A stretch of DNA of 64,000 nucleotides from Kribbella pittospori. Its GTDB lineage: Bacteria > Actinomycetota > Actinomycetes > Propionibacteriales > Kribbellaceae. How positions within the stretch are numbered: the stretch's first letter is position 1; each line of letters begins with the position of its first letter. The DNA is taken from contig NZ_SJKB01000001.1 in the NCBI RefSeq assembly GCF_004331465.1, positions 310,001-374,000 on the forward strand, in the 5' to 3' direction. Shown here piece after piece: positions 37,073 through 45,924 of this stretch. A program made the position numbers and the translations under genes. Below the pieces are notes generated by a model. It made no database searches. It worked only from the letters and a program-made list of their open reading frames with translations, and was not told where the DNA came from.

Positions 37073-37320
37073 ACCACGGTCTACAACGAGGCCCTCGGCA
37101 GCATCACCGACGTCCTCGACCAAACCGGCGGCGCCCATTGGCGCTACGGCTACGAACCTTTCGGCGCCAAACGCACCACCGAAAACTCACCACAGTCGCC
37201 GAAGACCCATTCCTGGGCTTCACCGGCGCCTACCTCGAACCCACCACCGGCAACTAGCACCTTAGAGCCCGAGACCTAACGCCCAAGGGCACGTTCCTTT
37301 CGCCGGACCCTTCGCCCCAG
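37073..37320 (+). pseudogene. RHS-repeat core remnant
   Basis: One frame reads TTVYNEALGSITDVLDQTGG then AHWRYGYEPFGAKRTTE, the RHS core-domain consensus. After a frameshift near 37190 another frame gives DPFLGFTGAYLEPTTGN, TAG at 37255-37257 where a tyrosine is expected, then HLRARDLTPKGTFLSPDPSP. The order is exactly that of the RHS-associated core (YLEPTTG-YHLRARD-FLSPDP), so this is a decayed 3' piece of an RHS/polymorphic toxin gene with at least one frameshift and one nonsense codon. Confidence 0.8.
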
Positions 37321-37327
37321 AGTGTTG

Positions 37328-37485
37328 TGGGGCGGGTGGGACTCGAACCCACGGCCAAGGGATTATGAGGGCCACGCCACTTGCCACAGTGGCCGACTTC
37401 AGGCTGCACTGCTTAGGATTCGGACCCCTCCAGAGGACTTAGCCCGCTTGGCTACACGCGAGTTCATGGCATGAACCATGGCACG
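37328..37485 (-). other. tRNA-derived attachment-site module B (Met CAT-like 3' half plus tandem arm repeats)
   Basis: On the minus strand the loop CTCATAA (37363-37369) leads into a well-preserved tRNA 3' half: T-arm GTGGG-TTCGAGT-CCCAC and acceptor strand CCGCCCC-A ending at 37328. The 5' anticodon stem does not pair and there is no 5' half, so it is a fragment. Two 12-bp units, CGTGCCATGGTT and CATGCCATGAAC, lie 92 bp away (37461-37485). Confidence 0.7.
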
Positions 37486-37678
37486 CCCAGCCTGTGGTGT
37501 CGGATGGGTAGACGGACATTGGTCGGTGCGGGTTTGGCCGATCGGGTTTGAGCCCGGGGCTGGGGCGGCGATGCCTACTGACTCACCATGGAAATCACCG
37601 GACGCGTCCTCAGTGTTATTGGTGCGATCGGCGTTGCTGCCGTCGTGCTTTGCGGGCCGCGCAGGTACGGCGACCCGC

Positions 37679-38068
37679 CTAGACGGGTGACATGTGACGC
37701 CGGTAGAGCCACATGCCACCGAACGCGAGGCCGGCACCGCCCAGTGCGGATGCGCCGTCCTGCAGGGCCTCGGCGCCGCCGTTGTCTGGCGGGCTCTGGC
37801 CGAGCGTCGCCTCGACGGGGGGAACGACGACAGAGGCCTCCTCATGGCAGACCGGGTGGTATGCCCAGTGGCAGTCCGGAGTTGTTGTGTATCCGGACCC
37901 CGGCTCCGGGTAGCCGGATCCTTCGTCCGGCCAGTCATACGCGGCCGCGGGGGGAGCCGCGGATCCGCGGACCGGATCCTTCAGCATGGCCGACGCATCG
38001 GCTGCGGTGAGAACGACGGCGCCCATCGCAAAGAAGCACATTGCGAGGGCTGAGTACCTGCGGTTCAT
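37679..38068 (-). CDS. Small exported or membrane-anchored protein
   Basis: From ATG 38068 (behind GGGAGGAATC) the protein has 129 residues. A signal-like N-terminus (MNRRYSALAMCFFAMGAVVL, TAADASA) is followed by a Pro/Gly/Tyr-rich region with EGSGYPEPGSGYTTTPDCHW and a glycine-rich hydrophobic C-terminal segment (ALGGAGLAFGGMWLYRRH) that may be a second membrane anchor. No family is recognised. It is divergent from the LuxR-type regulator at 38205, which might control it. Confidence 0.65.
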   Translation of the reverse strand: MNRRYSALAMCFFAMGAVVLTAADASAMLKDPVRGSAAPPAAAYDWPDEGSGYPEPGSGYTTTPDCHWAYHPVCHEEASVVVPPVEATLGQSPPDNGGAEALQDGASALGGAGLAFGGMWLYRRHMSPV

Positions 38069-38204
38069 GATTCCTCCCGAACGGGTTCCGGACTGATCCC
38101 GGACGTGCTTCGACGCTAGGTTTGACGGCTGCCGTGCCGGAATACGCGGCTTCGCGTATGGATCCCGACGCCGCGGCGGCGTAGCGTCGCAGGCGGGAGG
38201 CCTC

Positions 38205-38945
38205 ATGGCCGACGGCATCAGCGGGCGGGATCTGGCTGCGCTGCGCGACCTGCTCGCCTTGAAGGTGGACAATCCCGGGCCGGTGCTGCCGTGGGAGCTG
38301 ATGGAGTCTGCGCGCGACCTGTTCCACAGCGACTCCATCGTGCTCGACCGGTCTCAACCCGCTCTGGAGAGGTTCGGACTCGAACAAGCTTTGGGCGAGA
38401 CTCAGGAGGTCGATCTCGGCGGGGCTACGGACCCGCATTACTGGGAGCTCTACCGGTCGGCAGACGCCTGTAGCTACGCCGACCGCACCGGCGACATCTC
38501 ACAGGTGGTCAAGCTGAGCGACTTTGTCTCCGACCGCCAGTGGCGGGCCAGCCCGATGAGGCTCGAATACTGTTTCGGACGCGCCCGGGCGTTGATGGCC
38601 TACCTACCCGACGAACCCGGCCACAGAACGCGGCTGTATCTGTGGCGCGGCCCGGGCCGGGACTTCGATGAGCGCGACCGTTTGCTGCTCACCCTGCTGC
38701 GGCCGCACCTGATCGCCGCGTTCCGTGCCGCCGAGCGCTGCCGCCAGGCACCCGCAGCACTGACCACACGACAGCTCGAACTCCTGCAATACGTCGCCCA
38801 GGGCTACACCAACATGCAGATCGCCCGGCGGATGCGGCTGTCCGAGGGTACCGTGCGTACGCATCTGAATCACATCTACGAGCGGCTCGGTGTCAGCAGC
38901 CGGACCGCGGCCGTGACGAGGATGAGCACCGCCGCGCTGGAATAG
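38205..38945 (+). CDS. LuxR-family transcriptional regulator
   Basis: The 246-residue protein has an N-terminal unassigned sensory part (about 1-175) and a C-terminal LuxR HTH: LTTRQLELLQYVAQGYTNMQ, then QIARRMRLSEGTVRTHLNHI and YERLGVSSRTAAV. The N-terminal part contains RDLFHSDSIVLDRSQP and YSLWRGPGRDFDERDRLLL-like sequence seen in GAF-type autonomous LuxR proteins; no phospho-acceptor receiver domain is evident. A purine-rich stretch before ATG 38205 (GCAGGCGGGAGG) fits a ribosome binding site. Confidence 0.85.
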   Translation: MADGISGRDLAALRDLLALKVDNPGPVLPWELMESARDLFHSDSIVLDRSQPALERFGLEQALGETQEVDLGGATDPHYWELYRSADACSYADRTGDISQVVKLSDFVSDRQWRASPMRLEYCFGRARALMAYLPDEPGHRTRLYLWRGPGRDFDERDRLLLTLLRPHLIAAFRAAERCRQAPAALTTRQLELLQYVAQGYTNMQIARRMRLSEGTVRTHLNHIYERLGVSSRTAAVTRMSTAALE

Positions 38946-39362
38946 TCGCTCTGTCGGCAGGCGAGACCTGGCGTCAGATTCGCGTGCGTCGATGATCGCA
39001 AGGCGGCTGGAGTCGACTGTTACGTCAGGCCTGCAAATGGCGGAACCGATCTTGTCGGCCGAGGCGAGGCTGAGCGCGGCCGATTGAGTCGCGCGGTTGA
39101 CCGACGGAGTCGAAGGCCGCCGGCGTTGACTGGGGATGTCATGAGCCTCGGGAGCCGAAGCCGACGCAGATCCGGTTCTCGTCGACTTTGGCCGCTCTGT
39201 TACTCGCCAGTTCGTTCCACAAAGTGTTCCACACCCCAGCGGGGAACTGTTTGCGGAAGATCTGGGCTGGAGTGTCTCCGGTGCAACCGCGTTTGCTCTG
39301 TGCAGACAGCCTGCTGGGGTCTACGGATTGACGGCGCGCCCGGCTCCTGTTGACGTTGTGCT
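38946..39362. other. Intergenic stretch without a supported gene
   Basis: These 417 bp lie between the LuxR gene and the LuxR-ATPase gene. Short frames exist but none has a convincing start. The last 100 bp, which contain GTTCCACAAAGTGTTCCACA (a direct repeat of GTTCCACA at spacing 11), are the likely promoter region of the downstream regulator. Confidence 0.4.
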
Positions 39363-42353
39363 GTGGAGCAGTCTGCCCCGTTTGTTGGCCGGGCCGTCGA
39401 ATTGGCGCGCCTGGGTACGGCCCTCTCCGAGGGCGGGCGAATGATCCTGGTCACCGGCGAGGCTGGCATTGGTAAGACGCGACTGATCGGTGAAGCGCTC
39501 AGGCGCGCCAGCGAGGCGCGCGCTGTGTTGCTCACAGGCGGTTGCCTGCCGTTGACCGAGACATTACCGCTGCTCCCGCTCGCCGACGCCCTGCGTGAGT
39601 TCGTCCAGGCTCCGGACAGTCGACTGCTCGATGAGGTTCTGGCCGTTGTCCCTCCGTACGTCCATGCGGAGGTTGGGCGGCTGGTGCCCCGGCTTGTCAA
39701 GCCGGCACAGGTGCACGACGCTTCAGGGGCGGAGTGGCGGCGTGAGCGGCTGTTCACGGCCGTGGGTGAACTTCTGGAGGAGATCGCCCGACGCGTGGCG
39801 GTGACGCTGCTCGTCGAGGATGTGCACTGGGCGGACGACGCGACATTGGACTGCCTGACCTACCTTGCGCACGCCGCGCACCGGCCGACGTACGTGGTGA
39901 CGTGCCGGAGCGACGAGGCGTCGCTCGACCCGCCCGTGACCGCGTGGATGAACCACATACGTCGCCAACGAAACGTCGAGGAGATTAGGCTCGATCGTCT
40001 GTCGGGTGAGGAAGTGGAGCAGCAGGCCGCGGCGATTCTCGGCGCTCCGGCACCGACGATGCTGGTACGTGAGCTGCAGGCGCGGGCAGAGGGAAACCCG
40101 TTCTTTGTTGAGCAGCTCATGGCCGCAGCGGTTGGCGGATCACAGGGCGATCAGCTTCGGCTACCCAGCGGAGTGCCGGCCGGTCTGGGCGAGTTTCTGG
40201 TGGACCGGACGCAGCATGTCGGCGCCGACGCTCGGCGGGTGTTGGAGGCGCTCGCCGTTGTTGGACGGCCTGTGACCGAGGCACTCATTGTGGAGATCAC
40301 GGCCATAAACCGAGGCGGTGTCCGTGCGGCGCTGAAGGAGCTGGCCGCCAGCCGGCTGCTGGCCGACCGTACGCCGGACGGCAGGTACCGTCCGCGACAC
40401 GCCCTGCTGGCTGAGGCCGTGGTGGCCGAGCTTCTCCCCGGCGAGCGCTCCGAGCTGCACAGCCGGGCCGCTGAGGCCTTGGAAGGACTCGCGGACACCA
40501 GGCTGGCCGCCGAGGTCGCCGGTCACTGGGCCGCCGCCGATCGCCCGACGGAGGAGCTTCGAGCCAGGCTCGGCGCCGCCGACGCAGCCGAGCGCATGTT
40601 CGCGTACGACGAGGCCGCGACACATAGGCTCCGGGCGATCGAGCTATGCCGCCAGGTACCCGAGCAGGCACGTCCGCGCGGCCTCGAGGTGCCCGACTTG
40701 TACGTCCAGGCCGTCGATGCGTTCAAGGCCAGCGGGAACGGCCTTCGCGCTGACGAGGTCGCCGAGGAGGCGTACCGGCTCTTCGCTGACCACCCCGATC
40801 GTGCGGTGGCCGCCGTCATCCACGCCCGCGCCGCGGACTATCGGTCCATCGATTCGGCGGAGACCGGACTCGAAATGGTCGAGGAGGCGCTGCGCCTCTT
40901 CGAGGGCGTTCCACCTTCCACCGACCATGCCGCGGCACTGTTCCTCCACTCCAATCTCCTCAGGAATGCTGGCTATTCGGTCCGTGGCCGCGGCAGCCTA
41001 CGTCGAGCCTTAGAGGTCGCGGAGGCAGCGGGGTCGCCGCTCGTGTCCCGCCTTCTTAGCGTGCTGGCGCACGACCGCTTCGTTCACGCCGAGCTTGAGC
41101 AAGGGTTTGAACTTCTCGAGCGGGCCTGGCAGTTGATCGACGCCGATACCGACGCTGAGTCGGTCGAGTGGCTCGCCAATATCGAGAGCAACGTCCTGCT
41201 CAAGACCCAGAAGCTCGAGGAGGCAAGTCGAGTGGCGCTACGCCACCTCGACGCCATCCAACGTGGCGGCCGCGCGGACAGCTTTGGCGCCTGCCTACTG
41301 GCCGGGAACGCCGCCGAAGCCTTGATAGGTGTAGGCCGGATCGTCGAGGCCGCCGCGCTGCTGGAACCACGCACATCGGGCTCTCCGACCCGAGATCGGT
41401 GGATCCTGGACCTGGAGCGCGCGCACCTGGATACGATCCGCGGCGGCCTACAAGCGGCCGCGCGGCGGATCCAGCAGATTCGGGCCCTGCCAATCGGGGG
41501 CAGCCTCGAGTTCAACCGGGACATTGCGCAGTACGCCGCAGACCTCGAATTGTGGCGGAAACGGCCCGCCGAGGCTGTTCGCGAGGTCGAAACAGCACTC
41601 GAGTATCTTGACGGCGCAGATGAGATACAGCTCTGCGGATCGCTGCTCGTGCTCGGCTTGCGGGCCTGCGCTGACCGAGCCGAAGCTGCCCGGGCAGGGC
41701 GGGACGATAGTGGTGTGCAGTTCGCCCTGGCCGCCGCAGGGCGCATCGAAAGCTGGCGCGACCGGCAGACCGCTGATCCTCTTGGCGACAGCGCCTTCTT
41801 CCGCGCCGGATCCGCTGAGCGCGCACTCTGGAACGCCGAGCGTGAGCGGCTGACAAGCACGAGCCAACCAGACCTGTGGGACCTGGCTGCCAAACATTGG
41901 GAAGCAATGTCCCGACCGCATCACGCTGCGTATTCGCGGTGGCGGCAGGCCGAGGCGCAACTGCTTGCCGGACAGCAGCTGGATGTCGCCGCTGCCGCGT
42001 TGCGGTCAGCCGCGGCCGCTGCCGCCGGCCACGCGCCGTTGATCGCCGAGATCGGTGCGCTCGCACGGCGCGCCCGCATCAGCCTCGAACCACCGTCGAG
42101 CGCCGCGATGGCAGCGCCCGCAACGCCGGACTGGGGAGCGTCGTATGGGCTGACCGACCGTGAACTACTTGTCCTGCGGCTCGTCGCGAGCGGCCGTACC
42201 AACTCGGAGATCGGCGCCCAGCTGTTCATCAGCCCGAAGACGGCCAGCGTCCACGTCACGCATATCCTGCGCAAGCTTGGCGTGACGAATCGAGTCCAAG
42301 CGGCCACCGTGGCCGAACGAGCCGGCCTCGGCGACGACACGGACCGCGCCTAG
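39363..42353 (+). CDS. Large LuxR-family regulator with AAA and TPR domains (LAL type), second copy in the window
   Basis: The 996-residue protein from GTG 39363 opens MEQSAPFVGRAVELARL and has Walker A VTGEAGIGKTRL at about 28-39, Walker B TLLVEDVHWADD, a long TPR-like helical region, and a C-terminal LuxR HTH (LTDRELLVLRLVASGRTNSE, IGAQLFISPKTASVHVTHIL). It has the same architecture as the gene at 13585-16491 but is clearly divergent in sequence. It stands alone in the island; targets unknown. Confidence 0.92.
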   Translation: MEQSAPFVGRAVELARLGTALSEGGRMILVTGEAGIGKTRLIGEALRRASEARAVLLTGGCLPLTETLPLLPLADALREFVQAPDSRLLDEVLAVVPPYVHAEVGRLVPRLVKPAQVHDASGAEWRRERLFTAVGELLEEIARRVAVTLLVEDVHWADDATLDCLTYLAHAAHRPTYVVTCRSDEASLDPPVTAWMNHIRRQRNVEEIRLDRLSGEEVEQQAAAILGAPAPTMLVRELQARAEGNPFFVEQLMAAAVGGSQGDQLRLPSGVPAGLGEFLVDRTQHVGADARRVLEALAVVGRPVTEALIVEITAINRGGVRAALKELAASRLLADRTPDGRYRPRHALLAEAVVAELLPGERSELHSRAAEALEGLADTRLAAEVAGHWAAADRPTEELRARLGAADAAERMFAYDEAATHRLRAIELCRQVPEQARPRGLEVPDLYVQAVDAFKASGNGLRADEVAEEAYRLFADHPDRAVAAVIHARAADYRSIDSAETGLEMVEEALRLFEGVPPSTDHAAALFLHSNLLRNAGYSVRGRGSLRRALEVAEAAGSPLVSRLLSVLAHDRFVHAELEQGFELLERAWQLIDADTDAESVEWLANIESNVLLKTQKLEEASRVALRHLDAIQRGGRADSFGACLLAGNAAEALIGVGRIVEAAALLEPRTSGSPTRDRWILDLERAHLDTIRGGLQAAARRIQQIRALPIGGSLEFNRDIAQYAADLELWRKRPAEAVREVETALEYLDGADEIQLCGSLLVLGLRACADRAEAARAGRDDSGVQFALAAAGRIESWRDRQTADPLGDSAFFRAGSAERALWNAERERLTSTSQPDLWDLAAKHWEAMSRPHHAAYSRWRQAEAQLLAGQQLDVAAAALRSAAAAAAGHAPLIAEIGALARRARISLEPPSSAAMAAPATPDWGASYGLTDRELLVLRLVASGRTNSEIGAQLFISPKTASVHVTHILRKLGVTNRVQAATVAERAGLGDDTDRA

Positions 42354-42484
42354 TCACCGGGCTGGGATGTACCGCGAGGAACCGACGGTCTGGGACGACT
42401 GAGTCGCCCCCGTAAGGCAGCCGCGCGCCGCAGATTGAGGCAATGCCGGACGACATGAGCGTCTGAGCGGCAGACCCTGCGGGT

Positions 42485-42949
42485 ATGGACACCTATCCGA
42501 GTCAGACGAATCCTGACAGGCCCGCCAGCTCCGCGGCCCGGCGCAACCGGTTCGTCGCTGCGCTGGCTACCGCCGGTCTGGTCCTCGCCACTCAGCCCGC
42601 CGATGTCGCCCGGGCGGTCGCCAACCTGCCGTCCAGCGCCGTGGCCGTCGTCTGGGGTCGCGCGCACGGCGCCACCTGCACGACGCACGGCGACCTGATG
42701 GTCACCTGTGAATCGATGCACGGCGGCTACGCCAACGCCGGCACGACGGTGGGCAACGTGTGGCTGTACGACGACCTGGGCGGCACCGACCGGCACCGTC
42801 ACGAGGCGAGGCATGCGGACCAGTGGGCCATGTTCGGCCCCGCGTTCACCGTCCTGTACGGCGCCGAGTCCGCCCGCACCGGTGGCGACTACCACCAGAA
42901 CATGTTCGAGCAGTGGGCTGGCTTGCACGATGGTGGCTATCTGCCCTGA
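42485..42949 (+). CDS. Exported or membrane-associated protein with an HExxH motif
   Basis: The 154-residue protein has one hydrophobic segment at about 22-36 (RFVAALATAGLVLAT), probably a signal or anchor. HRHEARHADQW puts H106-E107-x-x-H110 in the zinc-metallopeptidase configuration, and the following GPAFTVLYGAE could be the next helix. HExxH with a short domain is reminiscent of the peptidase-like domains in actinobacterial toxins, but the family is not identified. The region VVWGRAHGATCTTHGDLMV contains two cysteines. Confidence 0.6.
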   Translation: MDTYPSQTNPDRPASSAARRNRFVAALATAGLVLATQPADVARAVANLPSSAVAVVWGRAHGATCTTHGDLMVTCESMHGGYANAGTTVGNVWLYDDLGGTDRHRHEARHADQWAMFGPAFTVLYGAESARTGGDYHQNMFEQWAGLHDGGYLP

Positions 42950-42960
42950 CCACGCGAACA

Positions 42961-42992
42961 AGAACCGGGTCCGTCGAGAGGGACCCGGTTCT
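42961..42992. terminator. Strong hairpin terminator between convergent genes
   Basis: AGAACCGGGTCC, an 8-bp loop and the exact complement GGACCCGGTTCT form a perfect 12-bp stem 11 bp after the HExxH gene and 33 bp before the end of the convergent CD225-like gene. It is placed to terminate both. No U-tract is present, as is common in actinomycetes. Confidence 0.8.
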
Positions 42993-43025
42993 CGTCGACG
43001 CGTGTTGGCGTCTTGGATCGGCGTT

Positions 43026-43355
43026 TCAATGGACGTCGGAGTAGCTGCCCGCGCCGACCACGATCACCAGGAGGAAGCCAACCGTGACCGCAACGCTGGT
43101 CCAGCACAGCCACTTCGCCGTCCGCGACGCGCGACGGGCGCCCTCGATGTCGCCCAGCGCCAGCCGCGTGCGGACATTGCCTGCGCAGACGACTGCGGCG
43201 ACGCCCAGCGGCGCGAAACACACCAGCGTGCACACGACGGCCGCAGCCAGGTGGCTGCGTACTGGGCTCGGCTCCGGTGACCGGGTCCGCGACGGCGATA
43301 CGACCACCGTCCCCAGCTTCACTACAACGCTGCGACGTTCGACTACATTCGACAT
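43026..43355 (-). CDS. CD225/dispanin-like small membrane protein
   Basis: From ATG 43355 the protein has 109 residues. Two membrane helices (HLAAAVVCTLVCFAPLGVAA and LCWTSVAVTVGFLLVIVVGA) flank the cytoplasmic loop AGNVRTRLALGDIEGARRAS, the usual pattern of the CD225/dispanin family with the conserved short loop of the first helix and the GD-ARRAS element. A longer version could start at TTG 43370. Bacterial members have no settled function. Confidence 0.8.
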   Translation of the reverse strand: MSNVVERRSVVVKLGTVVVSPSRTRSPEPSPVRSHLAAAVVCTLVCFAPLGVAAVVCAGNVRTRLALGDIEGARRASRTAKWLCWTSVAVTVGFLLVIVVGAGSYSDVH

Positions 43356-43520
43356 GCTTCGACTGTCCAAGCAATCACCCGGCTTGACGTCCGGCGAAGC
43401 CTTATATTCAGCGCCGGCTCGCCTTACGAGCAGCCGACACCGCCACCAACGCGGTCCGATGCCCCCACGCTGAATCCGGAGCGGGCGGCTGCTGAAACTG
43501 CGTACGCCGCTCCATTGGTC

Positions 43521-43667
43521 GCTGGGCGGGACCTGACCCAGGGATTAAAAGGGGCAATGATGCCTTAGCAACCAGCCACTCCAGGCTCCAGGAGTCCGTA
43601 TTCCAAGGGACTCTGGCCCCGCTAGCTGACCCCTTTCGACTCCATTTCGCACCACGAATGATCCCAC
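43521..43667 (-). other. tRNA-derived attachment-site module C (Lys TTT-like core plus tandem arm repeats)
   Basis: On the minus strand the anticodon-loop-like CTTTTAA (43545-43551) leads into TCCCTGGGTCAGGTCCCGCC, a degenerate tRNA 3' half. The repeats CGTGGGATCATT and CGTGGTGCGAAA (43644-43667) lie 93 bp away. Outside the core it also shares GCATCATTGCCC with module A. Confidence 0.6.
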
Positions 43668-43884
43668 GGCGCAGGCGCTCGCTAGCTGTGGACGCAGCAC
43701 GGCGACCAGATGGCGTCCCCTTCCGCGGCCGTGTTCCTGCTGCCCAGCAGCACGGCCCGGTCCGAGCCGGCGCCCGCCAGCGCGCATCCTTGGAGGAGAA
43801 GTATTCTCGTTCGCGGCTGACGCGCTGCGGTGCGCGATCCCGGAGCCGACCGCCCGTCTGCCATCGGACAAGTACCCTTGGCCG

Positions 43885-44604
43885 GTGTTCTCGCCTCAAG
43901 GCCCGTCCCTGCGTGAACTGGCGATCCAGGCGCTGTCCTCGGTCGAGCGTGGCTATGACCTGCTCGCTCCGAAGTTCGACCACACGCCTTTTCGCACCCC
44001 CGAGAGCATTCTTGACGCGGTCGCCGACGCGCTGCGTCCGCTCGGGCCATTCGGTCGGGGAATGGACGTGTGCTGCGGCACCGGTGCGGGCATGCGGGTC
44101 CTGCAACCGCTGTGCCAAGCACGGATCACGGGCGTCGACTTCAGCACTGGCATGCTCGCGCAGGCGCACAGTACGCACCCGGACGCCGAGTGGATACGAG
44201 CCGACGTCCTGGCCCTACCCTTCGCCGGGGCCTTCGACCTGGCGGTCAGCTTCGGAGCGCTCGGGCACTTCCTGCCCGCCGAACGGCCCGCGCTGTTCGC
44301 TGGGGTGTACCGCGCGCTACGGCCCGGCGGGCTCTTCGCCTTCCCGATCGGTGCGCCGCCACCCATCACGTCGGCCTGGTATTGGGCCCTGCTCGGATTC
44401 GATCTGACGATGCGGGTCCGCAACGCCGTGTGGCGTCCCCGGTTCGTCATGTACTACCGCACCTGCGCGCTGGACGCGGTCCACAACGACCTGACAGCGG
44501 CCGGATTCATCGTGAAGACAGTCCCCCTGGCGGCTCTGGGCCGACGCGAGGACGGCAGCCCGCGGTGCCGGCTTGTCCTCGCGCGCAGAACCGGCACGCC
44601 CTGA
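43885..44604 (+). CDS. Class I SAM-dependent methyltransferase
   Basis: The 239-residue protein starts at GTG 43885. SAM-binding motif I is GMDVCCGTGAGMRVL (about 58-72), followed by ITGVDFSTGMLAQA and LAVSFGALGHFLPAERP. The C-terminal third (ITSAWYWALLGFDLTMRVRN) resembles UbiE/COQ5-like enzymes acting on small molecules. The GTG lies just to the right of module C. No clear neighbour explains the acceptor. Confidence 0.85.
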   Translation: MFSPQGPSLRELAIQALSSVERGYDLLAPKFDHTPFRTPESILDAVADALRPLGPFGRGMDVCCGTGAGMRVLQPLCQARITGVDFSTGMLAQAHSTHPDAEWIRADVLALPFAGAFDLAVSFGALGHFLPAERPALFAGVYRALRPGGLFAFPIGAPPPITSAWYWALLGFDLTMRVRNAVWRPRFVMYYRTCALDAVHNDLTAAGFIVKTVPLAALGRREDGSPRCRLVLARRTGTP

Positions 44605-44728
44605 CCAATACACGAAGGAGGAGAGGTCGTCCTTTTGGCAAGCAGGGACGGTGGTCGGACTGCGACTGCAGGCGGCGCCGGGCTGCGGTGCTCGCCAGAA
44701 TCCAGCAGCAGGACGCGCTTCCCCTTCC

Positions 44729-44870
44729 ACGCGATCCCCAACGCGGGGGTGATCCCAAGAACTACGAGCGCTTCGTCAAGAAGGAAATGCGCTCCCGCAG
44801 ACGCGGGGGACGATCCGTTCTGGAAGAACGTGACCGTGCACCGTGCTCCCCGCAGACGCGGGGTGATCCG
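44729..44870 (+). CRISPR. Decayed three-repeat CRISPR of type I-E appearance
   Basis: Three copies of a 28-bp repeat of the form GTGCTCCCCGCAGACGCGGGG + GTGATCCG are present at 44729-44756, 44790-44817 and 44843-44870, with the internal dyad CCCCGC...GCGGGG. The first two are degenerate. Repeat 1 to repeat 2 is 61 bp (spacer 33 bp, as in type I-E); repeat 2 to repeat 3 is 53 bp (spacer 25 bp, shortened). No cas gene is visible in the window, so this is a relic or distant array tail. Confidence 0.6.
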
Positions 44871-44921
44871 TAGTTGCCGGGGACAAGGCAAGGCCGAACC
44901 CGGGGCCTGGAGTTGTCCAGC

Positions 44922-45338
44922 TCAGTCACTCACGCCGAGTTCGCGCCTCAGAACTCGGACGAAGGTGTGGAGCAGATCGAGGGTTTCGTGGTGGTGACCA
45001 TCGGCTGCTGACGGCTCCGCTCGCCGCACGCTGTGGATCAACCCCTCGGCAAGGTCGACCGTGGCCGTTTCACACAGGAGGTAGAGAGTCGACCGTGCAT
45101 CCTGGGCTCGGATCCAGTCCGCAGCCTCGTCGGTGGTGCTCGCTTGAGCAGCACCGTTTGACCGCATGAGCCGCTTGTCATAGATAGCCCCTGTGGCGGA
45201 GATGAAGTTCACCGCGGCAGTCAGTTTCTCGCCGCGCTGCCAGCGTTCGTGCTCACGCCGTTCCTGAAGCCATGCGCCGGCGCCCACTCCACCAAGGACG
45301 GCCAAAGCGCCGATCAGTGCCGCAAGTACGTTTCCCAT
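44922..45338 (-). CDS. Small membrane-anchored hypothetical protein
   Basis: From ATG 45338 the protein has 138 residues. The N-terminal MGNVLAALIGALAVLGGVGA is a single membrane helix, followed by GAWLQERREHERWQRGEKLT and a helical soluble region with conserved-looking WIRAQDARSTLYLLCE. This is the layout of a widespread actinobacterial family of unknown function (short N-anchor, amphipathic helical domain). A GTG three residues upstream (45344) is an alternative start. Confidence 0.6.
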   Translation of the reverse strand: MGNVLAALIGALAVLGGVGAGAWLQERREHERWQRGEKLTAAVNFISATGAIYDKRLMRSNGAAQASTTDEAADWIRAQDARSTLYLLCETATVDLAEGLIHSVRRAEPSAADGHHHETLDLLHTFVRVLRRELGVSD

Positions 45339-45468
45339 CGCCACAAGGTAGCGAATGGATCGCGGCACGGAGACCGGACAACGAGGAGGACCTCGACCGG
45401 ATCATCGGCGCCGCGCGGGGCGGCCGCTCGAAAATTCAGGCTGGCGAGACACGGCGATTGCCGAGCGA

Positions 45469-45612
45469 GCTCGAATTTGCGGCCAGGGATTATGAGAGCC
45501 AAGCCAACACCACCACTGGCCACCTTCAGGCGTCACCAGATGCAGAATCAGCACCACCAGGCGCCGCAAGCACCTCTACTGGACGCAAGTTCATGTCACG
45601 AACCATGTCACG
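45469..45612 (-). other. tRNA-derived attachment-site module D (degenerate Met CAT-like core plus tandem arm repeats)
   Basis: On the minus strand the CTCATAATCCCTGGCCG segment (loop at 45490-45496) followed by TTCGAG repeats the tRNA-Met 3' half of module B in decayed form; the T-stem no longer pairs. The 12-bp units CGTGACATGGTT and CGTGACATGAAC (45588-45612) are the best-conserved pair of the five modules and lie exactly 92 bp from the loop. Confidence 0.65.
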
Positions 45613-45924
45613 GCCGCTGGTCGGTGGCTGGCCAAGCCAGTGAGCCACAGATTCCTAAACCGTGCGTCGCACCGCAGCTCTGGCGGCGGCGAACCGCGTA
45701 CTAAACCAGAGTGTCCATCACCCGCGCGCAGCTAGGTCACGACAATTCGCCCGCTGCCCTGGAGCGACGTTGCAAGGGTTGGCGCACGCTGATATGCATC
45801 GTTTCGTCGAATCTCGGCGCTGCCGAAGTGAGCAGACGAAAAGAACAGCGGCGCAGAAGGTCATGGGCGATGATGTGGGGCGTAGCGGGCCAGATCGCAG
45901 GCTCGCGATCTGAAGGGATTGATC

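Noticed and set aside
37328..37485. Intact tRNA genes at modules A to E
   Set aside because: Only 3' halves from the anticodon loop are present. No 5' half or pairing anticodon stem exists, and T-stems in D and E are mismatched.
37588..38010. Plus-strand frame starting MEITGRVLSVIGAIGVAAVV
   Set aside because: The N-terminal 35 residues look like a membrane anchor, but the rest is antisense to the gene at 37679-38068 and no ribosome binding site is convincing.
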